Shown: piece by piece, positions 1 through 9,848 of the stretch
Position numbering within the stretch: position 1 is the stretch's first letter
How the letters are laid out: each line of letters begins with the position of its first letter
Assembly: GCA_039933175.1 (NCBI GenBank)
Contig: JBDTOR010000022.1
Span: 1 to 22,249, forward strand
Direction: 5' to 3'
Length of the DNA stretch: 22,249 nt
Source of the DNA: Hyphomicrobium_A sp039933175
GTDB lineage: Bacteria > Pseudomonadota > Alphaproteobacteria > Rhizobiales > Hyphomicrobiaceae
Translations under genes and position numbers: made by a program
Notes under the pieces: generated by a model
Told to the model about the DNA's origin: nothing
Databases searched by the model: none
The model's input: only the letters and a program-made list of their open reading frames with translations

Positions 1-2
1 AG

Positions 3-92
3 GGCCACGAGACGGGGCAACTCGTCGGCGACAAGGTGCTGCCGTTCTCCGACCACGACGAAGTGCGCAAAGCCCTGGCGGCTGCGTCATGA
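3..92 (+). CDS. murE: UDP-MurNAc-tripeptide ligase MurE, C-terminal end only
   Basis: This is a partial gene that enters from the left edge; only its last 29 codons and the TGA stop are present. The visible peptide begins GHETGQLVGDKVLPFSDHDE, which is the typical C-terminal signature of MurE. That enzyme adds the third residue, usually meso-diaminopimelate in Gram-negative bacteria, to UDP-MurNAc-L-Ala-D-Glu in the cytoplasm. The stop overlaps the murF start as ATGA, so the two genes are probably translationally coupled. The catalytic domains lie outside the window, so the call rests on the tail motif and on the position just before murF. Confidence 0.85.
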   Translation, partial: GHETGQLVGDKVLPFSDHDEVRKALAAAS

Positions 93-1489
93 GCGAAGCG
101 CTGTGGACCTGGGACGATCTGGTGCCTGCCGCCATGGGTGCGGCGGATGGCGCGGCTAGCGTACCCATCACCGGCTTCTCACTCGACACGCGCTCGCTGC
201 AGCCGGGCGAGGTCTTTGTCGCTCTGCGCGATGTGCGCGACGGTCATGATTTCGTCTTGCAGGCTTTCGGCCAAGGTGCCGCCGCGGCGCTGGTGGCGAC
301 CGAATACAAGCGCGTCGAAGGGGACGGCGCGCTGCTGCGGGTGCGCGAAACGCTGGAGGGCTTGCGCGGTATCGCAGCCGCGGCACGCCGGCGCACCAAC
401 GCCCGCATCGTCGCCGTCACCGGCAGCGTCGGCAAGACCGGCACCAAGGAAGCGCTGCGCAATTGCCTGTCGCGTCTCGGGCCGACGCACGCGGCCGAGA
501 AATCCTTCAACAACCACTGGGGTGTGCCGCTGACTCTGGCGCGCATGCCGGCCGGCGTCGCCTACGGTGTGTTCGAGATCGGCATGAACCACGCCGGCGA
601 GATCACGCCGCTTACCGCGCTGGTGCGCCCGCACGTCGCCATCGTCACCACCGTCGAGCCGGTGCACCTGGAATTCTTCGGGACCACCGACAAGATTGCC
701 GAGGCCAAGGCGGAGATTTTCTCCGGCCTGGAGCCGGGCGGCGTCGCCGTACTCAACCGCGACAACCCGCACTACGACCTGCTGGCCACCCGCGCCCGCG
801 ACCATGGCGCGCGCATCGTTTCCTTCGGCCGTCATGAAAACGCCGACGTCCGCCCCGAAGTGTGGACGCTGGATGCCGACGGATCGGACATCGCCGTTCA
901 CATTGGTGGTCGGCGCATCACCTACCGCGTCGGCGCACCGGGGGCGCACCTTGCGCAGAACTCGCTCGCCGTCATCGCCGCGCTCGACGCCCTCGGCGCC
1001 GATGTCGAGAAGGCTGTGCCCGCGCTCGCCGAGATGCGCGCTGCAAAGGGGCGTGGCGAGCGGCGCCAGATCGCCGTTGCGGGCGGCTCCATCCTGCTCA
1101 TCGACGAAAGCTACAACGCCAATCCCGCCTCGATGCGCTCGGCGCTCGGCGCCATGGCGACGGTGCCGCGGGCACGCTTTCCGCGCCGCATCGCGGTGCT
1201 CGGCGACATGCTGGAGCTGGGCGAGAAGGCCGAGGGGCTGCATGCGGCGCTCACCGAGCCGGTTGACGTGGCCGAGGTCGATCTGGTCTTTGCCTGTGGC
1301 CCCAACATGCAGCGGCTGTTTGAGGCGCTGCCGGCGACCCGCCGCGGGGCGTGGGCGCCAAAGTCGGAAGGAATCGTCGAGGCCCTGGCGCAAAACGTAC
1401 GGGCGGGCGACGTAGTAATGATCAAGGGATCGCTTGGCTCACGCATGGCGCCGCTCGTCGAGGCGCTGATTGCCAAGGGCGAACAATAA
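89..1489 (+). CDS. murF: UDP-MurNAc-tripeptide--D-Ala-D-Ala ligase MurF
   Basis: A 466-residue Mur ligase that adds the D-Ala-D-Ala dipeptide to UDP-MurNAc-tripeptide using ATP, the last cytoplasmic step of stem-peptide synthesis. The short N-terminal substrate domain (about residues 1-100) contains the SLDTRSLQPGEVFVAL segment. The central ATPase domain has the P-loop TGSVGKTGTKEAL at 111-123, followed by NNHWGVPLTL at 141-150 and EIGMNHAGEI at 163-172. K207, in AEAKAEI, is the probable carbamylated lysine. The C-terminal domain carries DESYNANPASM, typical of MurF. Length is normal for the family. The ATG overlaps the murE stop (ATGA); there is no strong separate Shine-Dalgarno, which fits coupling. 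The dipeptide substrate is supplied by Ddl, encoded downstream in the same cluster. Confidence 0.97.
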   Translation: MSEALWTWDDLVPAAMGAADGAASVPITGFSLDTRSLQPGEVFVALRDVRDGHDFVLQAFGQGAAAALVATEYKRVEGDGALLRVRETLEGLRGIAAAARRRTNARIVAVTGSVGKTGTKEALRNCLSRLGPTHAAEKSFNNHWGVPLTLARMPAGVAYGVFEIGMNHAGEITPLTALVRPHVAIVTTVEPVHLEFFGTTDKIAEAKAEIFSGLEPGGVAVLNRDNPHYDLLATRARDHGARIVSFGRHENADVRPEVWTLDADGSDIAVHIGGRRITYRVGAPGAHLAQNSLAVIAALDALGADVEKAVPALAEMRAAKGRGERRQIAVAGGSILLIDESYNANPASMRSALGAMATVPRARFPRRIAVLGDMLELGEKAEGLHAALTEPVDVAEVDLVFACGPNMQRLFEALPATRRGAWAPKSEGIVEALAQNVRAGDVVMIKGSLGSRMAPLVEALIAKGEQ

Positions 1490-1558
1490 CATGCGCGGGC
1501 CCCAGGCAGCGAAGAGCCCAGGCCGCCAACACATGGCAGATGCCGTTCGGAGAGTTGG

Positions 1559-2641
1559 ATGCTGTACGAACTCGTAAACTTCAGCGATCAGATCGGGATC
1601 CTGAACGTTTTCAAATACATCACCTTCCGCACAGGCGGCGCCATCTTCACCGCGCTGCTATTCGTCATGCTGTTCGGCCCCGGCATCATCGACCTGCTGC
1701 GCGTCAAGCAGGGCAAGGGTCAGCCGATCCGCGATGACGGCCCCAAGTCGCACCTCTCCAAGGTCGGCACGCCCACCATGGGCGGCATCATGATCATCGC
1801 CGGCGTGCTGGTCTCGACCCTGCTGTGGGCCCACCTCGGCAACCCGTACATCTGGATCGTGCTCGGCGTCACCGTCGGCTACGGCGCCATCGGCTTTTAC
1901 GACGACTATCTCAAAGTGACCCGCCGCACCTCGTCGGGCTTTTCAAGCCGCATCCGCCTGGGACTTGAGCTGCTCATCGCCGCCATCGCCACTGGCTGCG
2001 TCATGTACCTCGGCCCGCCGGAAATCAGCCAGGTTCTGACGCTGCCGTTCTTCAAGAACGTGGTTCTTGATCTGGGCCTGTTCTTCATTGTCGTCGGCGT
2101 GTTCGTCATCGCCGGCGCCGGTAACGCGGTCAACCTGACGGACGGCCTCGACGGTCTCGCCATCGTGCCGGTGATGATCGCCGCCGCTACCTTCGGGCTC
2201 ATCGCCTACCTGATCGGCAACGCCAAGTTCGCCAGCTACCTGCAGATCCACTACGTCGCCGGCACCGGCGAGCTGTCGGTGATCTGCGGCGCCCTGATCG
2301 GCGCCGGTCTGGGCTTTTTATGGTTCAATGCCCCGCCGGCCATGATCTTCATGGGCGACACGGGCTCGCTGGCTCTCGGCGGGGCGCTCGGCGCCATCGC
2401 GGTGGCGACCAAGCACGAAATCGTCCTCGCCATCGTCGGCGGCCTGTTCGTCCTCGAAACGATGTCGGTGATCATACAAGTCGTGTCGTATAAAACGACC
2501 GGCAAACGGGTGTTCCGAATGGCGCCGCTGCACCATCACTACGAGCAGCAAGGCTGGCAGGAATCGACCGTCGTCGTGCGCTTCTGGATCATTTCGGTGA
2601 TCCTGGCGCTGGTCGGTCTCGCCACCCTGAAGCTGCGCTAA
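1559..2641 (+). CDS. mraY: Phospho-MurNAc-pentapeptide transferase MraY
   Basis: A 360-residue polytopic inner-membrane enzyme that transfers phospho-MurNAc-pentapeptide from UDP to undecaprenyl phosphate to form lipid I. Hydrophobic segments run through nearly the whole chain, consistent with the ten-helix fold of the family. Conserved cytoplasmic-loop motifs are intact: DDYLK at 115-119, NLTDGLDGLA at 192-201, MGDTGS at 265-270 and PLHHHYE around 323-329. These hold the magnesium-binding and nucleotide-binding residues. The ATG follows GGAGAG at 1549-1554 with a 4-base spacer. A 69-base gap separates it from murF and shows no convincing promoter or terminator. Length and motifs are typical, with no sign of truncation. 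Confidence 0.97.
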   Translation: MLYELVNFSDQIGILNVFKYITFRTGGAIFTALLFVMLFGPGIIDLLRVKQGKGQPIRDDGPKSHLSKVGTPTMGGIMIIAGVLVSTLLWAHLGNPYIWIVLGVTVGYGAIGFYDDYLKVTRRTSSGFSSRIRLGLELLIAAIATGCVMYLGPPEISQVLTLPFFKNVVLDLGLFFIVVGVFVIAGAGNAVNLTDGLDGLAIVPVMIAAATFGLIAYLIGNAKFASYLQIHYVAGTGELSVICGALIGAGLGFLWFNAPPAMIFMGDTGSLALGGALGAIAVATKHEIVLAIVGGLFVLETMSVIIQVVSYKTTGKRVFRMAPLHHHYEQQGWQESTVVVRFWIISVILALVGLATLKLR

Positions 2642-2675
2642 CCTCGAAGGCCTCCAGCTCCGTTAGTCTAGGCGC

Positions 2676-4087
<1,412 letters not shown>

Positions 4088-4091
<4 letters not shown>

Positions 4092-5266
4092 GGCTATCGC
4101 GCGCCGATCGAAGCCGTGTGGCCGACTGGTGGTTCACCGTCGATCACGTGCTCATCGGCGCCATCCTCGCCCTGGTCGGCACCGGGCTCATCCTGTCGCT
4201 CGCCGCCAGCCCCGCCGTCGCCATCCGCAAGGGCCTCCCGACCTACTACTTCGTCGAGCGCCACCTGTTCTTCTCCGCGGTCGGCGTGCTGATCATGCTC
4301 ACCGTGTCGCTGTTCTCGCCGCGCGGGGTACGGCGCTTCGCGCTGGCCATGTTCGCCGTCGCTTTCGTCGGCATGATCGCCGTGCACTTCCTCGGACCGG
4401 AGATCAACGGCGCGCAGCGCTGGCTGTCGATCGGCGGACACACGGTGCAGCCTTCGGAGTTCGCCAAGCCGGGCTTCATCGTGCTGTCGGCGTGGCTGTT
4501 CGCCGAGAGCGGCAAGCGCCGCGACATGCCGGCCCTGCCGATCGCCATCGGGCTCGCCGCATGCTTCACCGGGCTGCTGCTCTCCGAACCCGACGTCGGC
4601 CAGACGCTGCTCGTCAGCGTGGTGTGGGCGACGCTGTACTATCTGTCCGGCCAGGCGCTGCTCGGCGCCGGCATCATTGCAGTGTGCGGAGCGATGGGCG
4701 CTGCCTTCGCCTATACGAGCTTCGCCCACGTCCGCTTCCGCCTCGACAAGTTCTTCGCCCCGACGCCGGGCGACAACTCGCAGCTCGACCGCGCCATGAA
4801 GTCGTTTTCCGAGGGCGGCTTTCTCGGCCGCGGCCCGGGCGAGGGCACCATCAAGACGGCGCTGCCCGACGCGCACACCGACTTCATCTTCGCCGTCGTC
4901 GCCGAGGAATACGGCGTCATCGCCTGCATGGTGCTGCTGGGGTTGTTCGCCTTCGTCGTGATGCGCGCCCTCATCGCCGCGGCGCAGGAGAAGGATGCGG
5001 CGACGCGGCTCGCCATCCAGGGATTGGCGCTGCTGTTCGGCCTGCAGGCGCTGATCAACATGGGCGTCAACGTCGGCCTGCTGCCGGCCAAAGGCATCAC
5101 CCTGCCGTTTGTATCCTCGGGCGGGTCTTCGATGCTTGCCGTATCGGCAACGCTCGGCATGCTATTGGCACTGACGCGACGCCGCCCGGATGTCGCGAGC
5201 CTCAAGAAGCCGCCACTGCTCGGCGACGTCGTCAGCATGCAAGCCTCAGGAACGGTGCAGAAGTGA
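4088..5266 (+). CDS. ftsW: Septal peptidoglycan polymerase FtsW (SEDS family)
   Basis: A 392-residue SEDS-family membrane glycosyltransferase that polymerises lipid II at the septum together with a class B penicillin-binding protein. I chose the ATG at 4088, which overlaps the murD stop and gives a normal N-terminus (MRLSRADRSR); the frame stays open to 3986, but that extension lies inside murD and is basic and low-complexity. About ten hydrophobic segments are visible. Motifs: GAQRWL at 108-113, QPSEFAK at 121-127, and AHTDFIFAV at 262-270, whose D265 matches the catalytic aspartate of the large periplasmic loop. KGITLPFVSSGGSS near 335-348 is the FtsW/RodA signature. FtsW rather than RodA is inferred from the dcw location. 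The TGA overlaps the murG GTG start. Confidence 0.95.
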
Positions 5267-6381
5267 CGAAACCAACGGCATCTGTTCTGCTCGCCGCCGG
5301 CGGTACGGGCGGACATCTGTTTCCCGCGCAGGCGCTGGCCGAGGAGCTGGCGCGCCGCGGCATCCCCGTCGATCTCGCCACAGACATGCGCGGGGACCGC
5401 TACGGCACGGGATTTCCCGCGCGCAGCGTTTACCGGCTGTCGTCGGCAACACTCGCCAGCAAGTCGCCGGTCGCCATGGCGCGCACCGGCATCCTGCTGT
5501 CGCGCGGCCTCATCGAGGCATTCAAAATTCTGGGGCAGATCAAGCCGCGGGTCGTTATCGGCTTCGGCGGCTACCCGACGCTGCCGCCGCTGATGGCCGC
5601 GCGCCTGCGCGGCATCCCGACACTTGTGCACGAGCAGAACGCGGTGCTCGGCCGCGCCAACAAGCTGCTGGCGAAAGGCGTCAGCGGCATCGCCACCTCG
5701 TTCGCGGCGACGAAATTTCTCTCGCCGGCTCTGGTCGATAAATCGCGCCTCACCGGCAATCCGGTGCGTTCCTTGGTGATCGAGGCGGCCAAACGGCCGT
5801 TCTTGCGCCCCACAGCCGACGGGCGGCTGTCGCTGCTGGTGTTCGGCGGCAGCCAAGGCGCGCGCTACTTTTCCGAGGCGGTGCCTCCCGCACTGGCGCT
5901 GCTGCCCATGGAAATCCGCCATCGCCTGCAGGTCGTGCAGCAGGCGCGCGCCGAGGATGCCGAGGCGGTGGCGGCCGCCTACCGGGCCAGCGGCATCGCC
6001 GCCGAGGTGTCGCACTTCTTCGCGGATCTGCCTGAACGCATGGCGAAATCCCAGCTCGTCGTCGCCCGCTCCGGCGCCTCCACGGTCGCCGAATTAACGG
6101 TTATCGGGCGCCCCGCTATCCTTGTTCCGCTGCCGCATGCGCTCGACAATGATCAGTTGCAGAACGCCTCCCGGCTTGCCGAATCAGGTGCGGCTTGGTG
6201 TATCGAACAGAAGGATTTGTCACCTCAACGCCTTGCACACGATATCGGAACGTTATTGGGTGATGGCGAGAAGCTTTCTAAGGCGGCCGATGCCGCCAAG
6301 AAGCTGGGTCGGCCGGACGCGGTGGGGCGCCTGGCGGACCTGACCGAGGAACTGATGCGTTCTGGGCAAGTGGGCGGCTGA
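5263..6381 (+). CDS. murG: Lipid II synthase MurG (UDP-GlcNAc transferase)
   Basis: A 372-residue GT-B glycosyltransferase that adds GlcNAc to lipid I on the inner face of the cytoplasmic membrane, giving lipid II. The start is GTG, overlapping the ftsW TGA as GTGA; a longer open frame upstream only shadows ftsW. The glycine-rich loops are present: AAGGTGGHLFPA (11-22) and FGGYPTLPPL (101-110) in the N-domain, with HEQNA at 123-127; GGSQGA (195-200), ARSGASTVAEL (268-278) and PHALDNDQ (291-298) in the nucleotide-sugar domain. Length is typical. The 3' third, from about base 6091 to 6300, uses codons such as TTA, TTG, TCA, CAA and GGA that are rare elsewhere in this cluster. Confidence 0.97.
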   Translation: MTKPTASVLLAAGGTGGHLFPAQALAEELARRGIPVDLATDMRGDRYGTGFPARSVYRLSSATLASKSPVAMARTGILLSRGLIEAFKILGQIKPRVVIGFGGYPTLPPLMAARLRGIPTLVHEQNAVLGRANKLLAKGVSGIATSFAATKFLSPALVDKSRLTGNPVRSLVIEAAKRPFLRPTADGRLSLLVFGGSQGARYFSEAVPPALALLPMEIRHRLQVVQQARAEDAEAVAAAYRASGIAAEVSHFFADLPERMAKSQLVVARSGASTVAELTVIGRPAILVPLPHALDNDQLQNASRLAESGAAWCIEQKDLSPQRLAHDIGTLLGDGEKLSKAADAAKKLGRPDAVGRLADLTEELMRSGQVGG

Positions 6382-6467
6382 AGGGGCTTAAGTCAGCCGC
6401 CGCCATAAGCGAGCCACGAAGCTGGCGGCATTGGTCCGGCGACGAAGGGTACGAGGGAAGACACATC

Positions 6468-7904
6468 ATGCAATTGCCCCGCGAGATCGGGACCTTCCAC
6501 ATCATCGGCATCGGCGGCATCGGCATGAGCGCCATCGCCGAGATTCTGCTGGCGAAAGGCTATTCGGTTCAGGGCAGCGACCAGAAGGACAGCGCCAACG
6601 TGCGCCGCCTGCGCGCCAAGGGCGTGCGCGTCTTCATCGGTCATGATGCCATCAATCTTGTCGGCGCCCGCTCGATCGTCATCTCCACCGCGGTTAAGGC
6701 CGGCAACCCGGAGCTGGAGGCGGCACGCGCCAAGGGCCTGCCGGTCATCCGCCGCGCCGAGATGCTCGCCGAGCTGATGCGGCTCTATTCGACGGTGTCG
6801 GTCACCGGCACGCACGGCAAGACCACGACGACCTCGCTCATCGCCCACATCTTCGCCGCGGCCGGCGTCGACCCGACGGTCATCTCCGGCGGCATCATCC
6901 AGGACTGGGGCACCAACGCCCGTCTCGGCAAGGGCGAGTGGATGATCGTCGAGGCCGACGAGAGCGACGGCACTTTCGTGCGCCTGCCGACGCAGATCGG
7001 CATCGTCACCAACATCGATCCCGAGCACCTCGACTACTTCAAGACGGTCGAGAACATGCATCGCGAGTTCGAGACGTTCTTCCGCAACATTCCCTTCTAC
7101 GGCCTCGCCGTCACTTGCATCGATCACCCGGTGGCGCGTGACATGATCGAGCGCCTGGAGCTGCGTCGCGACGGGCGCCGCCTGCTGACCTACGGCACCA
7201 CGCGCGGCGCCGACCTCGTGCTGCGCGGCCTGACGCAGGAGCGCGGTGGCATCGTCATCGACGTCGAACTCGGCGCCCGCGTGCGCGGCGGCGAGCGGCA
7301 GATCCGCGGCTGGGCGATCCCGATCCCCGGCCAGCACAATGCACTCAACGCCCTGGCCGCCATCGCCACGGCGACCGAAGCCGGCATCCCCGACAACGCC
7401 ATCCGCGCCGCGCTCGGCACGTTCACCGGCGTCAAGCGCCGCTTCGAGCTGACCGGCGACTGGAACGGCGCCTCGATCTACGACGACTACGCCCATCATC
7501 CGGCGGAGATTTCCGCTGTGCTGGCAGCGGCGAGGGCCGGATCGCGCGGCCGCGTCATCGCGGTGTTCGAGCCGCACCGCTATTCGCGCGTGCACGACCT
7601 GTTCGGCGATTTCTGCGCCTGCTTCAGCGAGGCCGACAACGTCATCGTGGCGCCGCTCTACTCGGCCGGCGAGCAGCCGCTGCAGGGCATCGACCAGCAC
7701 TACATGGCCGAAGGCATCCGCAAGACGGGCCACCCGTCGGCGATTGCGGTCGACAATGTGCGCGAGCTGCCGGGCCTGCTGCGCCGTATGCTACGGCCGA
7801 ACGACATGGTGATCTGCCTCGGCGCCGGCACCTCGACCGAGTGGGCGCACGCGCTACCCGATTGGCTCGCCGCGGAAGAGCCCCGCCGCGCCAACGCAGT
7901 GTAG
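6468..7904 (+). CDS. murC: UDP-MurNAc--L-alanine ligase MurC
   Basis: A 478-residue Mur ligase that adds L-alanine to UDP-MurNAc, the first committed step of the stem peptide. The N-terminal nucleotide-binding domain begins FHIIGIGGIGMSAIAEILL (10-28), a MurC signature. The P-loop VTGTHGKTTTT is at 112-122, EADESDGTF at 162-170 and NIDPEHLDYF around 182-191. The C-terminal domain contains IYDDYAHHPAEI (337-348) and FEPHRYSR, both typical. The ATG is preceded by GAGGGA at 6453-6458 with a 9-base spacer, a good ribosome-binding site. The 86-base gap from murG is the widest inside the mur block; its only visible structure is a weak GCCGCC/GGCGGC inverted pair. Confidence 0.97.
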   Translation: MQLPREIGTFHIIGIGGIGMSAIAEILLAKGYSVQGSDQKDSANVRRLRAKGVRVFIGHDAINLVGARSIVISTAVKAGNPELEAARAKGLPVIRRAEMLAELMRLYSTVSVTGTHGKTTTTSLIAHIFAAAGVDPTVISGGIIQDWGTNARLGKGEWMIVEADESDGTFVRLPTQIGIVTNIDPEHLDYFKTVENMHREFETFFRNIPFYGLAVTCIDHPVARDMIERLELRRDGRRLLTYGTTRGADLVLRGLTQERGGIVIDVELGARVRGGERQIRGWAIPIPGQHNALNALAAIATATEAGIPDNAIRAALGTFTGVKRRFELTGDWNGASIYDDYAHHPAEISAVLAAARAGSRGRVIAVFEPHRYSRVHDLFGDFCACFSEADNVIVAPLYSAGEQPLQGIDQHYMAEGIRKTGHPSAIAVDNVRELPGLLRRMLRPNDMVICLGAGTSTEWAHALPDWLAAEEPRRANAV

Positions 7905-7926
7905 TTCGCCCACACCAGCCATCCCC

Positions 7927-7931
7927 GGAGG
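7927..7931 (+). promoter_or_regulatory. Ribosome-binding site fixing the TTG start of murB
   Basis: GGAGG sits 7 bases before the TTG at 7939. It is the strongest Shine-Dalgarno match in the murC-murB gap. It decides in favour of the TTG start, because no in-frame ATG lies in the first 140 codons. Confidence 0.7.
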
Positions 7932-7938
7932 CGCGACG

Positions 7939-8904
7939 TTGTCGTTTCCCGATATCAGCGCCGACCTCCAGGCCAGGCTGCCGAACCTGCGCGGGCGCAT
8001 CGCTGCCGGCACCAAGCTGGCCGACATCACATGGTTCCGCGTCGGTGGCCCGGCGCAGGCGCTGTTCTCGCCGGCCGACGAAGCCGACCTTGCCTACTTC
8101 CTCGCCGGCATCCCGGCCGATCTTCCCGTCACCGTCGTCGGCCTCGGCTCCAACCTTCTGGTGCGAGACGGCGGCGTTCCCGGCGTCGTCATCCGCCTCG
8201 GCAAGGGCTTTGCCGCGATCACCCCGGAGCCGGGCAACCGCATCCGCGCCGGCACCGCTGTGCCGGACGTGAAGGTGGCGCGCGCTGCCGCTGACGCCGG
8301 TATCGCCGGGCTGGCGTTCTACCGCGGCATTCCCGGATCGATCGGCGGCGCGCTGCGCATGAACGCCGGCGCCCACGGCCGCGAGACCAAGGATGCGCTC
8401 ATCGAAGCGCGCGCGGTCGATCGCGCCGGCAACATCCACGTGCTGTCGCTCGCCGACATGGGCTTCACCTACCGGCACAGCGAAGTGCCGCCCGACTGGA
8501 TCCTGACCGAGGCGCTGTACCAGGGCACCGCGGGAGAGCCCGCCGCCATCCTCAAGGAGATGGACGAGGTCGCCGACTATCGCGAGAAGAACCAGCCGAT
8601 CCGTGAGCGCACGGGCGGCTCGACCTTCAAGAATCCGCCGGGCCACAGCGCCTGGAAGCTGATCGACGAGGCGGGCTGCCGCGGTCTGCGCGTCGGCGGC
8701 GCCAAGGTCTCCGAGATGCACTGCAACTTCCTCATCAACGACGCCGGCGCCAAGGCCGAGGACATCGAGCGGCTCGGCGAAACGGTGCGCGCGCGCGTCA
8801 AGGCGCGCTCGGCCATCTCGTTGCAATGGGAAATAATCCGCATGGGCCTGCCGTTGCCGGGCTGCCCGACGGGCGAAGCGCTGGCACAGGCAGAGGTCAT
8901 ATGA
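7939..8904 (+). CDS. murB: UDP-N-acetylenolpyruvoylglucosamine reductase MurB
   Basis: A 321-residue FAD-dependent reductase that turns UDP-GlcNAc-enolpyruvate into UDP-MurNAc with NADPH. FAD-binding elements are VVGLGSNLLVRDGG (66-79) and GIPGSIGGALRMNAG (130-144). Catalytic candidates are S228 in GGSTFKNP, which would protonate the substrate enol, E298 in LQWEII, and R179 in TYRHSE. The compact size and short GGSTFKNP region look like the type II MurB common in alphaproteobacteria. The start is TTG: no in-frame ATG occurs before residue 141, and GGAGG lies 7 bases upstream. The TGA overlaps the ddl ATG (ATGA). Confidence 0.96.
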   Translation: MSFPDISADLQARLPNLRGRIAAGTKLADITWFRVGGPAQALFSPADEADLAYFLAGIPADLPVTVVGLGSNLLVRDGGVPGVVIRLGKGFAAITPEPGNRIRAGTAVPDVKVARAAADAGIAGLAFYRGIPGSIGGALRMNAGAHGRETKDALIEARAVDRAGNIHVLSLADMGFTYRHSEVPPDWILTEALYQGTAGEPAAILKEMDEVADYREKNQPIRERTGGSTFKNPPGHSAWKLIDEAGCRGLRVGGAKVSEMHCNFLINDAGAKAEDIERLGETVRARVKARSAISLQWEIIRMGLPLPGCPTGEALAQAEVI

Positions 8905-9848
8905 TTGGGAAGGCGCCGGAGCGCACGCACGGCCACGTCGCCGTGCTCATGGGCGGCTTGTCGGCCGAACGCGAAGTCAGCCTGCGCTCGGGCGCGGCCT
9001 GCGCCAAGGCGCTCGAGGGCGAGGGCTATCGCGTCACGCAGATCGACGTCGATCTCAATCTTGCGGCGCGGCTGAGGGAAGTGGCGCCCGACGTCTGCTT
9101 CAATGCGCTGCACGGCAAGTTCGGCGAGGACGGCTGCGTGCAGGGCCTGCTCGAGTGCCTCGGCATCCCTTACACGCACTCGGGCGTGCTGGCGTCGGCG
9201 CTGGCCATGCACAAAGAGCGCGCCAAGGACGTGATGGGCCCGGCCGGCGTGCCGATCGCCGACGCCGAGGTGGTGACCCGCCGCGAAGCCATGAGCCGCC
9301 ACGTGCTGTCGCCGCCCTACGTCGTCAAGCCGGTGGCCGAAGGCTCGAGCGTCGGCGTCGTCATCGTCGAGGTCGGTGCCAACGCGCCGCCGTCCAAGAT
9401 CGCCGAGGGCGGAGCTCCTGACGACATCCTGATGGTCGAGCGCTTCATCCCCGGGCGCGAGCTGACTTGCGCCGTGATCGGCGACTTCGTCACCGACGTC
9501 ATTGAGATCAAGCCGCTGAAGGGGCTGGAGTTCTACGATTACGAGGCGAAATACGCCCCCGGCGGCTCGCAGCACGTGCTGCCGGCCGATCTTTCACCGG
9601 ATGTTTACCAATTGGTCCGGAAATACACGGTTACGGCCTGTCGCGCATTGGGATGCCGCGGCGCTGCCAGGGCGGACTTTCGCTACGACGACACGACCGA
9701 CGGAGCAGGCGAGCTGATCTGCCTTGAGGTCAATACGCAGCCGGGGATGACCGAGACGTCACTGGTTCCCGAGCTGGCACAACATGCGGGCTGGTCATTC
9801 GGCGAGCTCGTGCGGTTTCTGGTTGAGGACGCGAGTTGCAACAGGTAG
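8901..9848 (+). CDS. ddl: D-alanine--D-alanine ligase
   Basis: A 315-residue ATP-grasp ligase that joins two D-alanines in the cytoplasm to supply the dipeptide for MurF. The start at ATG 8901 overlaps the murB stop; the frame opens earlier, inside murB, but that extension does not resemble Ddl. Motifs: LMGGLSAEREVSLRSG (16-31), LHGKFGEDG (70-78), VVKPVAEGSSVGV (141-153), ARADFR (256-261) and LEVNTQPGMTETSLVP (275-290). E276 and N278 are the expected metal ligands. The omega-loop has YDYEAKY (212-218), with tyrosine as in D-Ala-D-Ala ligases rather than the VanA-type D-Ala-D-Lac enzymes. A short stretch near 9588-9660 has unusual codon use. Confidence 0.96.
   Translation: MIGKAPERTHGHVAVLMGGLSAEREVSLRSGAACAKALEGEGYRVTQIDVDLNLAARLREVAPDVCFNALHGKFGEDGCVQGLLECLGIPYTHSGVLASALAMHKERAKDVMGPAGVPIADAEVVTRREAMSRHVLSPPYVVKPVAEGSSVGVVIVEVGANAPPSKIAEGGAPDDILMVERFIPGRELTCAVIGDFVTDVIEIKPLKGLEFYDYEAKYAPGGSQHVLPADLSPDVYQLVRKYTVTACRALGCRGAARADFRYDDTTDGAGELICLEVNTQPGMTETSLVPELAQHAGWSFGELVRFLVEDASCNR
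9825..9829 (+). promoter_or_regulatory. Ribosome-binding site supporting the TTG start of ftsQ
   Basis: GAGGA lies 6 bases before the TTG at 9836 and inside the 3' end of ddl. It supports an ftsQ start that overlaps ddl by 13 bases. No in-frame ATG occurs downstream until after the membrane segment begins (codon 64). Confidence 0.6.

Noticed and set aside
179..1393. 404-codon open frame on the - strand opposite murF
   Set aside because: Same cause: antisense shadow of a conserved gene, no recognisable domain, no ribosome-binding site of note.
1490..1558. Promoter or small gene in the murF-mraY gap
   Set aside because: Only the mraY ribosome-binding site is convincing; no -35/-10 pair or short coding frame with a ribosome-binding site is seen.
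7642..8826. 394-codon open frame on the - strand opposite murB
   Set aside because: Antisense to a complete, motif-intact MurB; composition typical of a high-GC shadow frame.
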